Positions 21,851 to 34,595 of a stretch of 64,000 bases of DNA are shown in pieces. The notes beneath the pieces are model-generated. The model was not told where the DNA came from, ran no database searches, and saw only the letters and a program-made list of their open reading frames with translations. Position numbers and translations under genes: made by a program. This DNA comes from Mytilisepta virgata (lineage: Eukaryota > Mollusca > Bivalvia > Mytilida > Mytilidae), in NCBI GenBank assembly GCA_028015205.1, contig CM051521.1:123078614-123142613 (forward strand), read 5' to 3'. Position 1 is the first letter of the stretch; each line of letters opens with the position of its first letter.

Positions 21851-24800
21851 AACAGCTTTACTAAATTTCTGTACATTTAAAATAACTAAGGTATGTGGTA
21901 AATTGTTCAACAACATCACATTCTGTGAATCTATGGAGTAGCTTTGTTCTTCTTTATGATCTAATTGTGTTGCTCATTTTGGATTTTTTTCGCTTTACAG
22001 TATTTTGTTTTACCTTTAACGCCTTATAACTTTTCATATTCCTGACTTAATGCATGGCTACACCTATAGCATCTTACCTTCATTGATGGAAATAGATATT
22101 CTAAATATCATTTTTTTTTTATTTTCAACAATTTATATCTCAAAGGCAGTGCTGGTGGCAGACAATCTGGACATCCGTAGGTTTTACACCTAATACCATG
22201 TTAGGACATAGTTATGAATGAAAAATATACTACTCAAATTACACAAAGACCAGAAAAGTAACCTATATAACTAATGTCGTGTTTTGATGTTGCATAACCC
22301 TCCTCCTTTCGTTTTGATATTTACAAGTATTGATGGGTTTTTTCCTTTTTTCTCCTGAACATAGAAACATCATTCGCCTGATAGTGACATAACAATTAAG
22401 GAAATTACTGTTGGTCTGTCGGAGTTCAGTCATAGTGATGAAGTACTAGTGTGCATACATTAGCTAAAACATTTTTCAAGGGAATATATATATCTTTCTC
22501 ACAACAAAAGTAGAGAATGAATCATCTCATAAATTTGTCGTGGTGGTAATGAAATTTGAATTTTATCGACATCATAGGATGATTTAAATCAAATTGCCTT
22601 CGTTCTCATTCTTGATTTATATAATATGATTATGCAGCTTTGATAATAAATCTCTATCCTTTCTCAGATATATTGCCCAAGTTCTGATCTTCTGACAAAA
22701 GATAGGAAATCAATGCAATAATTTCAGTTTCATCTAGGAGAAATAAATGACGATCTGACATCCAGTAGTAATAAATATGCTTGAATTATCTCGGTTTTGA
22801 CCTGATAGAGTTAAGATGAACAGGAGAGTTGGATATGTTGTCAATACGTTGTTATATATCATTGTTTTCCATCAATCTATAACCAGTGCCAAGGAAATGA
22901 AGCCAGGTTCTTAAATTTCCAACATCAATGATCTTGTTATTTATGATGCTACAGTTCTAAAGTGCAGCTTCTGCAGAGAATGCTCCAATTAAAGGAAGAT
23001 GAATGAAAAAGAAAATGTCCGACAGCTGCATCATAAGTTACATCATCTAGTAATGTAAATTAATTTTGTTGCACTACAAATTCATTTTTTGTCTCATTTT
23101 TAATATTTTTTAAAAACTTACACAGTCTACATGCATTATTTGCAAAATATCTTTTGCATCCAGATACATGTGAATATCCTGAAACCTTACTTGTGACAAA
23201 AAAAGGTAAACTCCAGAACTTCACATTTTAACGACATCTGCCTTAAAAAATGTCAAAGGTATGAATTCATGGGAACTGGTGGAAACAGAGGATATTTATC
23301 TCATAGCTTACTTCTGAGAGTTCTGAATCTTGTAGCTTAACTTACAGACTGGAATCAGTTGCTAAGGCACGTAAGTAGTCGGTTAAGATAAATTCAGAAA
23401 AAAAGTCGCTTCTCAAATTTATCTGTCACTTGCTTAAACGGGATATAACTCCTACAAAACCCAAAAATCTCCTCGATCAATTCGAAACTTTTGGATAGAA
23501 TGTTGTTTTAATTAGAAAATAGAAATCTGCCTAAACCACTTCCTATGACATATTTTTGACGTCAAGCCACGATCTGTCACCATCTCTTTTTGTATTAAAA
23601 TATTCAGAAATTCTATATCAAATTTTCCATTATCGGTTACATCATAAAATGCTTTGTTGTCAAATATAATTAGTTATTCTATATAAGAGAACAAGATTTA
23701 ATAACGCAAGAGGAGTATTTGTGAGCTACACGACTCTTGTATTTTTGTAAAATGAGAGTAACATGTATTACATTTTCATATGCCAGATGTTATCATGTAG
23801 ATGAAAAATTACATCAAATATAATCCATAATTGAAATAATGTCATATTTCAAAATAATTGTCAGTTTAATAATTGGTAATGCAGCATCTGAATTCACATT
23901 AAATGTCGTTGGTTGTCATTAATACAAAATTTACTGCGGAATATCTCATTTTAAATGAATGACTGGCAGAAAGTTTTATTTGTGATATCTGAGAAGAAGT
24001 ATTAATGTCTGTCATTTAAATCAAACATTATTGGCTTTCAGTGAATGTAACTTCACAATGAATATATCTCACCTGGTCCCCTGTATATCAATCAAATGTC
24101 TACCTGACTTCATTTATACCTTTTATAGCACTGTTATTGAAGGAATTACTGTCGTGTGGGGCATAAAATACTGACGGATGAAATAAAGATAGCACCCAGT
24201 ATGAAAGCTATGTTTATTGTCAGGATATAAAAATAGTCATATTCTTAATTTTATCGATCTTTGTTGTGTCGATCAAACATTTGGTTATATTATATATTTG
24301 GGTTCTTTCAATAGTTTTGTTTTTTTCTTTTGATACAGTTTGCAGTTGCCTGAAAAGGTGTAACTTATCTAAAATGTTTTACGTTTCCAAATGATAGTAC
24401 CATTATTCATCAACTATAAAAATAAATCGATGTATAGCCCATTTACCTATAAATGTTTACAACTCTTTATTCTGGATACTTTAAGTTAATTTGGATGAGA
24501 TCTATTTAATATAAGATTGTATCATGTTTTTTTTGTTATTGCTGTTTATGTGCATAAATGCTATGTATCTGTACTGGATTACACAAACTTATAAGGTGTA
24601 ATATAGTTCTTTACTGTGCCTTTTCCAAAGAATATTTTGAATTTGAATTTGAAAGTAAAATATGTACCCCTTTACATTTATACCGTGTATATCATCCGCT
24701 TTGTGATAAAACATTTTCAGTTTAAGACTGATAAATATATTATCCAATAAGAAGGAAAAATGTCCACTTGGAGCATTATCAAGATTTGATTAAATACTAC

Positions 24801-24857
24801 AATATCATTTCTACATGTTTCTACCGTCGGACAATTTACAAAATAAAAAGGAATACA
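21851..24857. other. gene-free AT-rich stretch
   Basis: No gene was recognised. At about 24590-24655 the words 'gaatttgaatttgaa' follow a T-rich segment, which could be the tail of an old retroposon, but support is weak. Confidence 0.4.
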
Positions 24858-25316
24858 TGTATTCAGAATACAAAACCAGTTCCTGGCTGATTATTTTCCC
24901 TATCCACTCAGAATATAAAATCAGCCCCTGGCTTATTATTTTGCCTATCTACTCAGAATATAAAATCAGCTCCTGGCTTATTATTTTGCCTATCTACTCA
25001 GAATATAAAATCAGCTCCTGGCTTATTATTTTGCCTATCTACTCAGAATACAAAACCAGCTCCTGGCTTATTATTTTGCCTATCTACTCAGAATATAAAA
25101 CCAGCTCCTGGCTTATTATTTTGCCTATCTACTCAGAATACAAAACCAGCTCCTGGCTTATTATTTTGCCTATCTACTCAGAATACAAAACCAGCTCCTG
25201 GCTTATTATTTGACCTATCCACTCAGAATACAAAACCAGCTCCTGGCTTATTTTTTTGCCTATCCACCCAGAATGCAAAACCAGCTCGTGGCTTAATATT
25301 TTTCCTATCCACACTT
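24858..25316 (+). repeat. 45-bp tandem array, about 10 units
   Basis: Ten head-to-tail copies of a 45-bp unit containing 'tactcagaata', 'aaaaccagctcctggc' and 'ttattattttgcctatc'. Internal units differ by only one to three bases. The two ends are more diverged, as expected for an array kept uniform by unequal exchange. Because 45 is a multiple of three, a 132-codon frame (24815-25213) repeats a 15-residue motif containing SEYKTSSWLIILPI. There is no signal, start context or homology to suggest that it is translated. Confidence 0.95.
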
Positions 25317-26344
25317 TTATTACTTAACACTACCGATGAGATATAATATAGCTATAATGGATAAACATGGAATATCACGAAATATCAATTACTGTTTTCC
25401 TACCATATAGGTTACCAAGTTCTACCAAAGAAGGAATATTGTGGAAGAAAAATACTGAAATGTAATAACAAGTGTACTGGACATCATGAAAACCAAAGAG
25501 TAGTGAACTAAGATGCTCCTCCAGTTTATATATCCAAAAAGCCAACCAAGTAGCTATCAATATCAGTAGAAGAACAAGACCCAGCTTCCTCTGATTTCAA
25601 ATAGCCTTTTTTACTTACTGGCTTGGGCATGCATGAGATCTTTTGACACGAGAAGCAGTGTTTGATCGAACCGTATTTAAGTAATGCTTGAGACATTTGT
25701 CTCTCCTGAAAGTCAATGTACTTTCACGAAGTAATTCCATGACTTAGGAATGACATTGAAATAAAAAGATACATCGAATACACCAAAGTCAATTCAATAT
25801 TCATATATTTCCGACACCGTTAGTGACTGATACTTGGGGACAAATGTATAAAAACATGATGACACCAATTACTTGCTACTATGCTAAGACTGCATATGAC
25901 ATTTACATTTTAAAGATTATCCGATAAGCAGGTTTGTGTGTAGTTTTATTTAACTATCATCTGGCTGTAAACATTGACTTTGGAATAATATTTCAGCTAT
26001 CGAAATAACTGGGAAATCGTTTTGATCATATATATATATATATATATATATGAGGTAACTCTATATAGATAGGACAGAAAAGATTCCTAATTGCTTAGTG
26101 AAAAGTAAATAGTATGTTGGTCTACAAATTAGAAATAAATTAAGCATACTTATGACTTTGATACATTAAAAGCTGTTCACAAACACTGCTTATGTATTCT
26201 GATTATATTTGAACTGAGTCGGCGTAAGATTTCGTGCCAGATACCTGTTTTAGATCCACCATAGTCATTTGAATTCTATACTTCATGGATACAGTTAGTA
26301 GCGAGCTTTATAGTTGAAACGATCATATTCTGATTTGGCTAACT
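25317..26344. other. intergenic DNA
   Basis: No gene was recognised. A TA microsatellite occupies about 26028-26052. Confidence 0.45.
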
Positions 26345-26597
26345 AAATTATGTACCGTCCAAAACAATTTTGCAGTTATGGCTATAGCGGCCACCTTGTT
26401 GGTAATCTTATTGTATTCTATTATACACCAAAATGTCAGGATAGATAAGGTGGAGGTTTGGGTACTCATAAAACCAGTTTAACACCACCACTGATCAGTG
26501 TCTGTACCAGGTCAGAATATCTATTTTGACTCTATGTTGTGTTTCGTGCTCTTTTGTGTTACTTTTTGTACTGGGTAGAGTTGATTGATTAGTACGT
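26345..26597 (+). repeat. dispersed repeat family C, left half
   Basis: Contains 'tcaggatagataagg', 'gtttgggtact', 'gtttaacaccaccactgatc', 'gtaccaggtcagaatatc' and 'gtgctcttttgtgttact'. The same series appears on the minus strand at 28516-28768 and, in part, at 32020-32140. The copy is split by the TIR element at 26598-27564 and resumes at 27571 ('cattgttgatctttcc'). Confidence 0.65.
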
Positions 26598-27564
26598 TCG
26601 ATGGCCGATACCGGACGGCACAAAATATTTAAAAAAATAAAATTTGCTTCCTTAGTGTGGCACGTTTGTGCGGCACCAAATTTTTTTTTGTAAAAATCAG
26701 AAAATAACTAACAACTGACATGAAATGACCTGATGATAAAATGTGACCTAGATCCGTGATTTTATTCGGGCGAGAACTTTATTACTACAAGTGACAGTAT
26801 GAAAAGGCATTGTAAAATATGGATTGTGTTGAAGGACTGGGTATATCATTTGAATTTTTTATATACAATATGCAGTTTTCTAACATTGCTTCCACTCAAA
26901 ATTATCTTCCGATACTGTTATTTTTAATTTCTATGAAAATTCAATCCGACATCCGTTTCTCAAAACATTTCTTGCCTAAACTGTCCTGATAATAAGACAT
27001 TTTTATATGTTCGAAGATGCAACACAGCAATAAAGGCTACAAATATTTTTTTTACTTTATTCGCATATATAGCACGTGTATTTTTTATCAAACCCAAGTC
27101 ATATTTTACAAAATGCCGTGAGAGAGCTATGTGAAGGTTAAAGTTCTCATGATTTTTCAAAGGGGAAAAATAATATAATGTTTAATTGTGTTATTTAACC
27201 AGTGTCTTTTTATAAAGCCCTTCGATTCCATTTAGTGTTATTTTGTGCCTCAGTAAAAATTCCGCATAAAAGTGCCGCACTAGGGAAGGAAATTTAATTT
27301 TTTTAAAATATTTTGTGCCGCATAAAAGTGCCACACTAGTGAAGCAAATTTTATTTTTAAATAATATTTTGTGTCGCATAAAAGTGCCGCGATAGGGAAG
27401 CAAATTTTATTTAAAAAAAATTTTGTGCCGGATAAAAGTGCTGCGATAGGGAAGCAAGTTTTATTATTTTTTTTAAATATATTGTGCCGCATAAAAGTGC
27501 CAAGCTAGGAAGCAAATTTTATTTTTAAAAAATATTTTGTGCCGTCCGGTATCGGCCATCGTAG
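26598..27564. mobile_element. 967-bp TIR element with amplified right end
   Basis: Terminal inverted repeats of about 80 bp: the left end 'cgatggccgataccggacgg' is repeated inverted at 27543-27562. Both ends continue into 'cacaaaatatt', 'aaaataaaatttgcttcc' and a '(g)cggcac' block. A candidate 6-bp target duplication, gtacgt, flanks it at 26592-26597 and 27565-27570. It interrupts family C, whose related unoccupied sequence lies at 32040-32125. No transposase frame is seen, so it is a non-autonomous MITE-like element. Confidence 0.75.
27262..27540 (+). repeat. five tandem copies of the TIR unit
   Basis: Five units of about 55-62 bp, each with 'gcataaaagtgcc', 'taggGAAGcaaattttat' and a T/A run ending 'attttgtgccg'. 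They are diverged copies of the right terminal repeat. The left terminus has a single unit. Minus-strand frames at 27191-27492 are read-through. Confidence 0.85.
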
Positions 27565-27570
27565 GTACGT

Positions 27571-27625
27571 CATTGTTGATCTTTCCTTTTATCCATTTTG
27601 TTGTTTATTCGTACGTTATTTATTT
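27571..27625 (+). repeat. dispersed repeat family C, right half
   Basis: 'cattgttgatctttcc' and 'atccattttgttg' continue the repeat broken at 26597 and match 32094-32125 ('cattgtttatctttcccgtt'). Confidence 0.65.
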
Positions 27626-28287
27626 ACACTTTCACCGAAACTATCAGTAAAAGAATACCAAAGCGACAAAACAACTTGGTAAGGTCGAAATCAAAAGGCA
27701 AGAAAGACTCATGAGAATGCAACATAACGGACAAATTACCACAAGGATACATTTATAACTAAAATAAATAAAAACAAATAATACACTAAACAGAATTGGA
27801 ATAAGAGAGTACAGAAACTAAAGAACTAGCAATGTAAACTGCAACTACCATAAAAAAACCGGAGTGACATTGCGTGCTCCGGAAGGGTAAGCACGTCCTG
27901 CTAAGTTATATATAACGACACCCGTCACATTGCGCGTAACAAGTGTCAAGTCCGATGATGTGTCAATTCCAGGAAGATGCGAAATCTAATTGAAAATATC
28001 TAATCTGATTTGTCAGACAGAAACTTCGTATCGGTCAGTAAATTAGTGACATAGACCATAACATTTTTGGAGTGATGAAAACAAGAACTGAACATAACCC
28101 TGTCTTATAATTTATGTGACAGCAGCGTCGTATATATCGCATGAACGTCAGTAACTAATCAACTGTGAAATGTACACCCCGTATATAGGCTGGAGACTTT
28201 GGAATATTACTGCTAAAAAGAGGAACTTTACAATTTGAAAGCTGATATCGTCACGTTTATCACGTTTACCACCCACTATCGTCTATA

Positions 28288-28768
28288 TACTAGTATTTTT
28301 TATGTACAACAGAGTATCAGGATAGATAAGGAGAAAGTTTGGGTACCTATTAAACGGTTTAGCCCCACCAGAAGCAGGCGTGAATATGTCTGTGGTCTCT
28401 TTTATTTCAAGTTCACTCGAATAGATACGATGTAGTTAATCCTTAAAGTTGGGATTATTAAGTGACAGGACATCGTCTACATGTATATAGCGCAAACCGA
28501 AATTAAATGAATCGGCTAGTTTCTTTCTTTCCTCGAAACAAAAAATAGATAACAAGAAAGGTCAACAATGACACCAAATAACGCCACCCAACAGACAGAA
28601 CCCCGGACAAAAAATAACATAATAGAGCACCAAACGCAACAGAAAGTCAAGACAGATAGTCTGACCAGGTAGAGACGGTGAATAGTGGTGGGGCTAAACC
28701 GTTTAATAGGTACCCAAACTTTCTCCTTATCTATCCTGATACTCTGTTGTACATAAAAAATACTAGTA
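28288..28768. repeat. perfect 83-bp inverted repeat
   Basis: Positions 28288-28370 and 28686-28768 are exact reverse complements over 83 bp, separated by 315 bp. Each arm runs from 'tactagtatttttta' through 'caggatagataagg' and 'gggtacctattaaacggttt' to 'agccccacca', which is the head of family C. Identity stops sharply at both ends. The right arm continues into a longer minus-strand family C copy (to about 28530). The left arm does not. Confidence 0.9.
28516..28768 (-). repeat. dispersed repeat family C, minus-strand copy
   Basis: Read on the minus strand it gives the family C head, then 'ctacctggtcagact', 'gtgctctattatgttat' and 'gtgtcattgttgacc', parallel to 26425-26597 plus 27571-27600. 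It sits inside family A between 'tttctttctttcct' and 'gccctgtaaaatttta', which are adjacent in copies 1 and 3. The open frame at 28516-28791 is read-through. Confidence 0.6.
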
Positions 28769-29480
28769 GCCCTGTAAAATTTTAGTTTCATAGAACAGAT
28801 CAGCCAAAAGCGGCACAGATTTTCTCCATTGGAAATCCGACCGACTGTTGAAAATCAAGTCCTATAGATTCAAAGTCGATGTTGTCGATGAGAAATTTCA
28901 GCATGTTAGCAACATCAGTCTTATATTTCTTTTTGATAGAATCAGTGTTTTTTTTAACGAAATAAGGATTTTATTTACATAATACTAGATAGGCATATCT
29001 TTGTATTTCTTGTTTAGTCCAGAAACATTGGTAAATTAGCTCACGAAAAACAGGTTTTAGAATAATACAGAATAGAAAAATAAAACCGTTTAATGCTACT
29101 GTAATAGGTAAGGTCACTAGAAGGGAGATTTTCCTCTAATTCAGACCACTCGTTTGTTATGCCTTATCACAGTTGCTCTTGAGACCATCCTTAATTGCAG
29201 TAAGTAAAGTAGTAAGGAGTTTTGAAAAAGACTTAGTAATGCACTTGACAGAGCCAGCTATGTACCTTTGTTTATATGGACCCTTATGAAGTTTGGGTAT
29301 CGAGTAAATGGAACCTTACAGCAATGCCGAAGGAAGATATAACAGAAATATTACCATTGGTAATATTGCCATTTGATATCGTAGTTTGCGTGTAAGTGTG
29401 GTTGTAAGTTAATTGACAATACCCATCTCCTTAATCAAAAACTCAATGTAGTGTCTTTTCAGAAAAAAAGATATTATAAG

Positions 29481-31620
29481 AAGCTTTCTCAGCTGGTTCA
29501 ATAACATAATTGTCAAGGCATTTATTGTGACAATGCAGATCCTATAACATGAAGGCACACTTGTATGAAGCCTTTATCCTTTCATTTTTTTTATTTGGAC
29601 GATCACTGACGATGGTAACAACACAGAACAGTACGAAGTCTTGATGGTTTTCTCCTTTCCTGATTGTAGCGGTAGAGTTTAGGGAACTTCATGGAATTCA
29701 AGTGGAAAACGTACAATTAATCATGATGACGTGGGAGAACATGTTGTTAATCATTTGGCTTGTGCTTGATGTCAATCAAACAGTTCTTGAGATTTTCTTT
29801 ACTAACATCAAACACAATTGTAAGAAGTTTAACAGACCCCACAATACACATCCGTAGGATCAAAAACAGATAAATCGTATTCGTTTCAGCGTTTGATCAG
29901 GACGTACTTAGCTGGCGAAATGTCAATCAAACGCTTGTACATTTCAACAGTAGTGTTGTTAATTTTATCAGACGTCAGAGGTATGTTTTACTGACACTGA
30001 TGGAGAGCATGCTATGTGTTCAGGATGTATGTCGTAACAGTAAGCAATATTTATTTACTGTCAGTGAAAAAAATATTGACATAACATCATTCATGGACTA
30101 AAAAATCCCTGATATGTTTGGTTTTTCTTTCAGTAAATTACGTAATTAAGGATGCAAGATTAAGTACAGTACGTACAAGTGCCCCAGCCACAGATTTCAC
30201 TTTAATTGACCAAGTACATATTTGATAAATTATACTGCAATTTAAGACTTAATGACTTTAAATTTACAACTTGAAAGGAAACACTTTCTGATCAGTTAAT
30301 AAAAACTCAACTGTTGAATCCAACATCCTCATAATATGGTAAATAATAATGACCAATTGTAATTTTTTTCTAACAGTCTGATGCCAGGGGACTAGTAACC
30401 TATTTCCATAGTTAGTTGTATTAAGAAGCTCAATTATATACGTTTCGCCTTCTGCTACGTATGTTTATCAGACCTAAAATGTCCGTCTGATACCAAATAA
30501 CCTCTTTCAGTTTGAAAGGACATTTTCTTTATTTGCTGCTAGCTTTAAGAAAAATTCCATAATCGCACTTGATGATACAGACAATTTTATCAAGCCAAAG
30601 ATGGGTCATCAAGGGACATAACTATTAGAATGACCACCCGAGGGTTTGTGTAATTTTTCAGTGTACCACCCGATAAGCTAAGTGGTATATTGTAGAGTTT
30701 AAATACAGTTTCTTGTCGCATTTTCTTCACGGAAACATCAATATATGATTTAGCTTGTTGTTAAACTTCATTATCTATTTATAAAAAAAGTGAAATAAAA
30801 TAAAAGATCGCTTGAATCGATTTACTGAATTTATAACAAAAAACCTAATACATACATGTACATTCAACAGAAATATTAAAGAAGTAATATTGAAAATAAC
30901 CTGAGAATTGGTAATATATTATTTTTCTATAATTGATATAATTTACTGGGAGTGTGTTGACATCAATTGTCCTTTACGTGACAAACGTAAATATTTCTGG
31001 TCGTCTTAAAAAGATCGAGATACTGATTATGTAATACTTCTCAAAGCTATCTCTAAAACATGGATCGCAATCCCGACCTTACAAAGTTCTCAACCGGAAA
31101 AAATAAATGAGATTTCTAAAAGATAAAATTAAACTATTTAACTAATTTCTTGTAATTATTCAATTGTTTGATGGATGTAAAATGTGTTTGAGTGATAAGC
31201 TTTGTCTCTTCAGATGAGCTTCTGAATATGTTAATATCCAGGTTCAGATGAGGTCATCATTTTTACCATTGTTCACCTGTCTGTTGTCTAATCGGCTAAA
31301 GATCTCACAATATTAACTCATGCAATTGTTGTAAAGGAAATGTATAATCTGAATTAATTCTAGTTTGTCCTCATATACAGGACATATGGTCTTGTAGTCA
31401 AATTTTGTTAAAGATTTTAACACTTCATACATGTATTACTGAACCCTATAACGTCAATAAACATTGTAAATCTTCGTTTTGTTTCTTTTATTTGCAATTA
31501 ATTATGTCCTTTTGCGATGCTGAAATGCCTTAAAATTGAATTTTATTTAAGTTTTCGTTCCAGTTTTTGGTAGTTTTTTTTCTATTCGATAGATAGAAAA
31601 CAAAGAAAACCTCACGAAAG
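29481..31620. other. gene-free stretch with two TGATTGACA words
   Basis: No exon was recognised. Minus-strand TGATTGACA words occur at 29770-29778 and 29921-29929, both in the longer form 'atgtcaatcaaa' on the plus strand, 151 bp apart in otherwise unique sequence. This could be regulatory DNA of the ZNF503/703 locus, which is an inference. Confidence 0.35.
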
Positions 31621-31624
31621 TTAT

Positions 31625-32015
31625 TCTTTATTGCTACGGTAAATCACAGGTTACAATGTAATAATTATAGTATTCTATAATCGCTGAATTCAAATACCAG
31701 AAATAAGCAACGCGTGACCAAACTACACAGTAAATCACGAGTGCGCGCTGCGCACGAGTTATTTTTAGCTGTAGTTTGGTCACAATTTGTTTATTTCTGA
31801 TATTTTAATTCAACGATTAGTTATACTTTTTATTACATTGCACAGAATCTAGCATTTTAGCAGCAATAAATAGAAATAAAAAGGACTATGTCTTTTGATA
31901 TCTCTTAGCGACATTTGTGACGTCACTTCCCAGAGTAAAATACCGTCTGTTCTTTTCACATGTAATTTACCAAATTTTCCATCACTTGGATGCTACGGTA
32001 AATTAGTGTAACAAT
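31625..32015. mobile_element. foldback element, copy 1 (family F1)
   Basis: The arms 'tgaattcaaataccagaaat' (31686) and 'atttctgatattttaattca' (31794) flank 'gtgaccaaactac' and its inverse 'gtagtttggtcac', with the tip 'cacgagtgcgcgctgcgcac' at 31738-31757. The downstream body ('agaatctagcattttagcag', 'gacgtcacttcc', 'tttcacatgt', 'tcacttggat') matches copy 2 at 49650-49985. An 'acggtaaatca..' block occurs at both edges (about 31638 and 31995), hinting at a unit that can be tandemly repeated. No protein is encoded. Confidence 0.75.
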
Positions 32016-32019
32016 TGTT

Positions 32020-32145
32020 GTTTCTACGTAAGTTTTTTGTGCTCTTTTACGTCTGATGGTCTCTCGGTTGGACGGCGTTAACTGATTGGTTCGTCATTGT
32101 TTATCTTTCCCGTTATTCATTTTGTTTTATATATATATATATGAA
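32020..32145 (+). repeat. family C relative, uninterrupted
   Basis: 'gtgctcttttacgtctga', 'cgttaactgattggttcgtc' and 'attgtttatctttcccgtta' run straight through the point where the copy at 26.6 kb carries the TIR element. This makes it the empty-site relative. It is followed by a TA microsatellite at about 32129-32140. Confidence 0.55.
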
Positions 32146-32264
32146 CAAGCAGTAGGGTTAAACTAAAAAAAACTTGAAATGCATTTAGATAATAATAGTA
32201 ATGATGAACTAAGAACAGTCGACGTAAACGTTTTGTCTAACAACAGAACCTGTAAATATCCAGC

Positions 32265-32778
32265 GGTATTTTAAATACACAGTGTATGTCTCTGGACTAA
32301 CAGACAGTGTAAATGTATGCCTCTTAACTAACACACAGTGTGAATGTATGCCTCTGGACAAATACAGTGTAAATGTATGCCTCTGGACTAACACACACAC
32401 TGTAAATGTATGCCTTTGCACTAACGCAGTATAAATGTATGCCTTTGCACTAACGCAGTATAAATGTATGCCCTTTAAACTAACACATGGTATAAATGTA
32501 TGCCCTCTAAACTAACACATGGTATAAATGTATGCCTTTGGACTTACAGTGTAATTGTATGCCTTTGGACTAAGTGTAAATGTATGCCTCTCGACTAGCA
32601 CACAGTGTAAATGTATGCCTCTGGACTACACAAACTGTAGATTATGGCTCTGAACTAACACACAGTATAAATGTATGTCTCAGGACTAACACATAGTAAA
32701 AATGTATGGCTCTGGACTAACACACACTGTAAATGTATGTCTCTGAACTATTACACAGTGTAAATGTATGCCTCTGGA

Positions 32779-32832
<54 letters not shown>

Positions 32833-33390
32833 ACACACACACTGTAAATGTATGCCTCTGGACTAGCACACAGTGTTTATGTGGACTAACACTTAGTATA
32901 ATTTTATACCCCTGGACTAGCAAACAGTATAAATCCTATGGACTAATACACACTGTAAACCTCTGCCTTTTGACTTACACAGTGTAAATGTATGCCTTAG
33001 ACTAACACACACTGTAAATGTATGATTCTTGACTAACACACCGTAAAAATGTATGCCCATGGACAAAAACACAGTATAAATGCATGCCTCTGGACTAACA
33101 CACAGTATAAATGTATGAATCTGGACTAACACACAGTATAAATGTTTGCCTGTGGACGAATACATACATTGTAGTACAAATGTATGGCTCTGAACTAATA
33201 CACAATATAAATTTATGCATCAAGACTTAGTCTAACATACAGTATAAATTTATGCCTCAGGACTAACACAGTGTAAATATACGCCTCTGGAATAACACAC
33301 AGTATAAAAGTATGCCTCTGGACTAACACACTGTATAAATTTATGCTTCTAGACTAACACACAGTATACATTTATGCCTTTGGGCGAACT
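32265..33390 (+). repeat. about 31-bp tandem array
   Basis: More than 30 imperfect copies of a unit of about 31 bp: 'taaatgtatgcctctggact' followed by 'aacacacagtg'. Unit lengths vary by several bases and substitutions are frequent, so this array is older or less homogenised than those at 24.9, 39.4 and 42 kb. An AC dinucleotide run of about 65 bp (32780-32844) interrupts it and probably grew from the 'cacaca' in the unit. Open frames inside are by-products. Confidence 0.9.
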
Positions 33391-34595
33391 CGCCATTTTC
33401 TCTGTCATTTATGATTAGACTATGGATGCTTTATCTATTTATACAATAATAACTTTCATATTACATAAAAATACACGTGGGAATTTTAAAATGAAAATTT
33501 ACCACGCACTAATTTTAATTTGTACAGTTGCTATGCACACTATACACCCACACTGATGTTACAGAACAAATAACTGGGAACACCAGAACACAATACTTGT
33601 CATAAACCGTGTTTTTCATTGTTAACTAATGTGATTTTATGGCAGATAACTCGTCTCATAATTAGAAATTGATATATCATCAAAAAATTACGACAATTAT
33701 TGCAAATTTAATAACTATAACTAATTCTTTTATTCGGTATGACGTGTTACATAATTCCTGTCATAATTCATAAGGTTTACGACGTTTCGCATCACTGATC
33801 AAAGACATTCCGAACTTGGAGATGAGCTAAGGAAGATATGGGACCATACTTCAGTCGGATAGTCTGTCATATGCATTATGTTATCAATATCATACATCGT
33901 ATAAATTGTATAATATTGGATCATAACTCTGATAACTGGTGCACCCACAGCGGTGTTGATACGACGGTAAAGTGACAGATTGACATTACAGAAATCATTA
34001 TCTACCAGCATTATTAGAACCATTATAGTGAAGGGCAAACAAATATAAACTCATTTCAACATCATTCGGAAATATGAGATGTCAGGTTAATGCATTAAGG
34101 ACGCTTTGTCGCCATATTTGAATTTGAATGAGCCCAATCATGGATCATTTTTGGTTTTATTTAAATTATAGTATCTTTTGCCAATATATGATATATACAA
34201 TAGAATTCGTATCACCAAACTCCTTACAATTGTATAGAATTTGAATAAAACCACATTTGCATGTACTGGAAGCTTCTCTGAACCAAAGAAGTGTATTGGC
34301 AGCAATTATTCTCCTGTGTAAGTGATCACTCTGGGAAAAACTATCTAGCTTCAGCTTTTAAGTTGCAGAGTCCAAATATAGAAAATCAATCCATTCGGGG
34401 TAATAAGAGATGTGCTAAATCTATCTTTCCCCCTTCATGCCATTAAATCCCCCCAACCAAATTAATGTACAAAACTGCTCGAAATTTTGTTCCAAAAAAT
34501 TTGATCCATGTTGATTTTTAAAATATAAACAATTGTAATAAAGTCAGTAGTTTTTCATCAGGAGATCAGTTAATGAATTATGCTGGACACACAGT
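33391..34595. other. intergenic DNA, nothing recognised
   Basis: AT-rich unique sequence. The minus-strand frame 33799-34038 has no recognisable motif. Confidence 0.4.

Larger units (their letters stand above)
27846..29480 (+). repeat. dispersed repeat family A, copy 2
   Basis: Full-length relative of 1920-2790 with the same landmark order ('gtgctccggaagggtaagca', 'aagtccgatgatgtgtcaat', 'aaacttcgtatcggtcag', 'tttttggagtgatgaaa', 'gattattaagtgacag', 'ggctagtttcttt', 'gatgttgtcgatgagaaatt'). It is longer because a family C copy lies inside it at about 28530-28768, and because it keeps sequence further downstream ('gtggttgtaagt', 'agtgtctttt'). Confidence 0.65.

Noticed and set aside
21599..21919. 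106-codon minus-strand frame with VYGAGTA/PGFTPGF
   Set aside because: Translation of family B repeat. The same peptide arises at 6.9 kb, and frames are hydrophobic read-through afterwards.
28235..28791. Two open frames on opposite strands sharing the same 28-residue peptide
   Set aside because: Explained by the perfect 83-bp inverted repeat. Not a duplicated gene.
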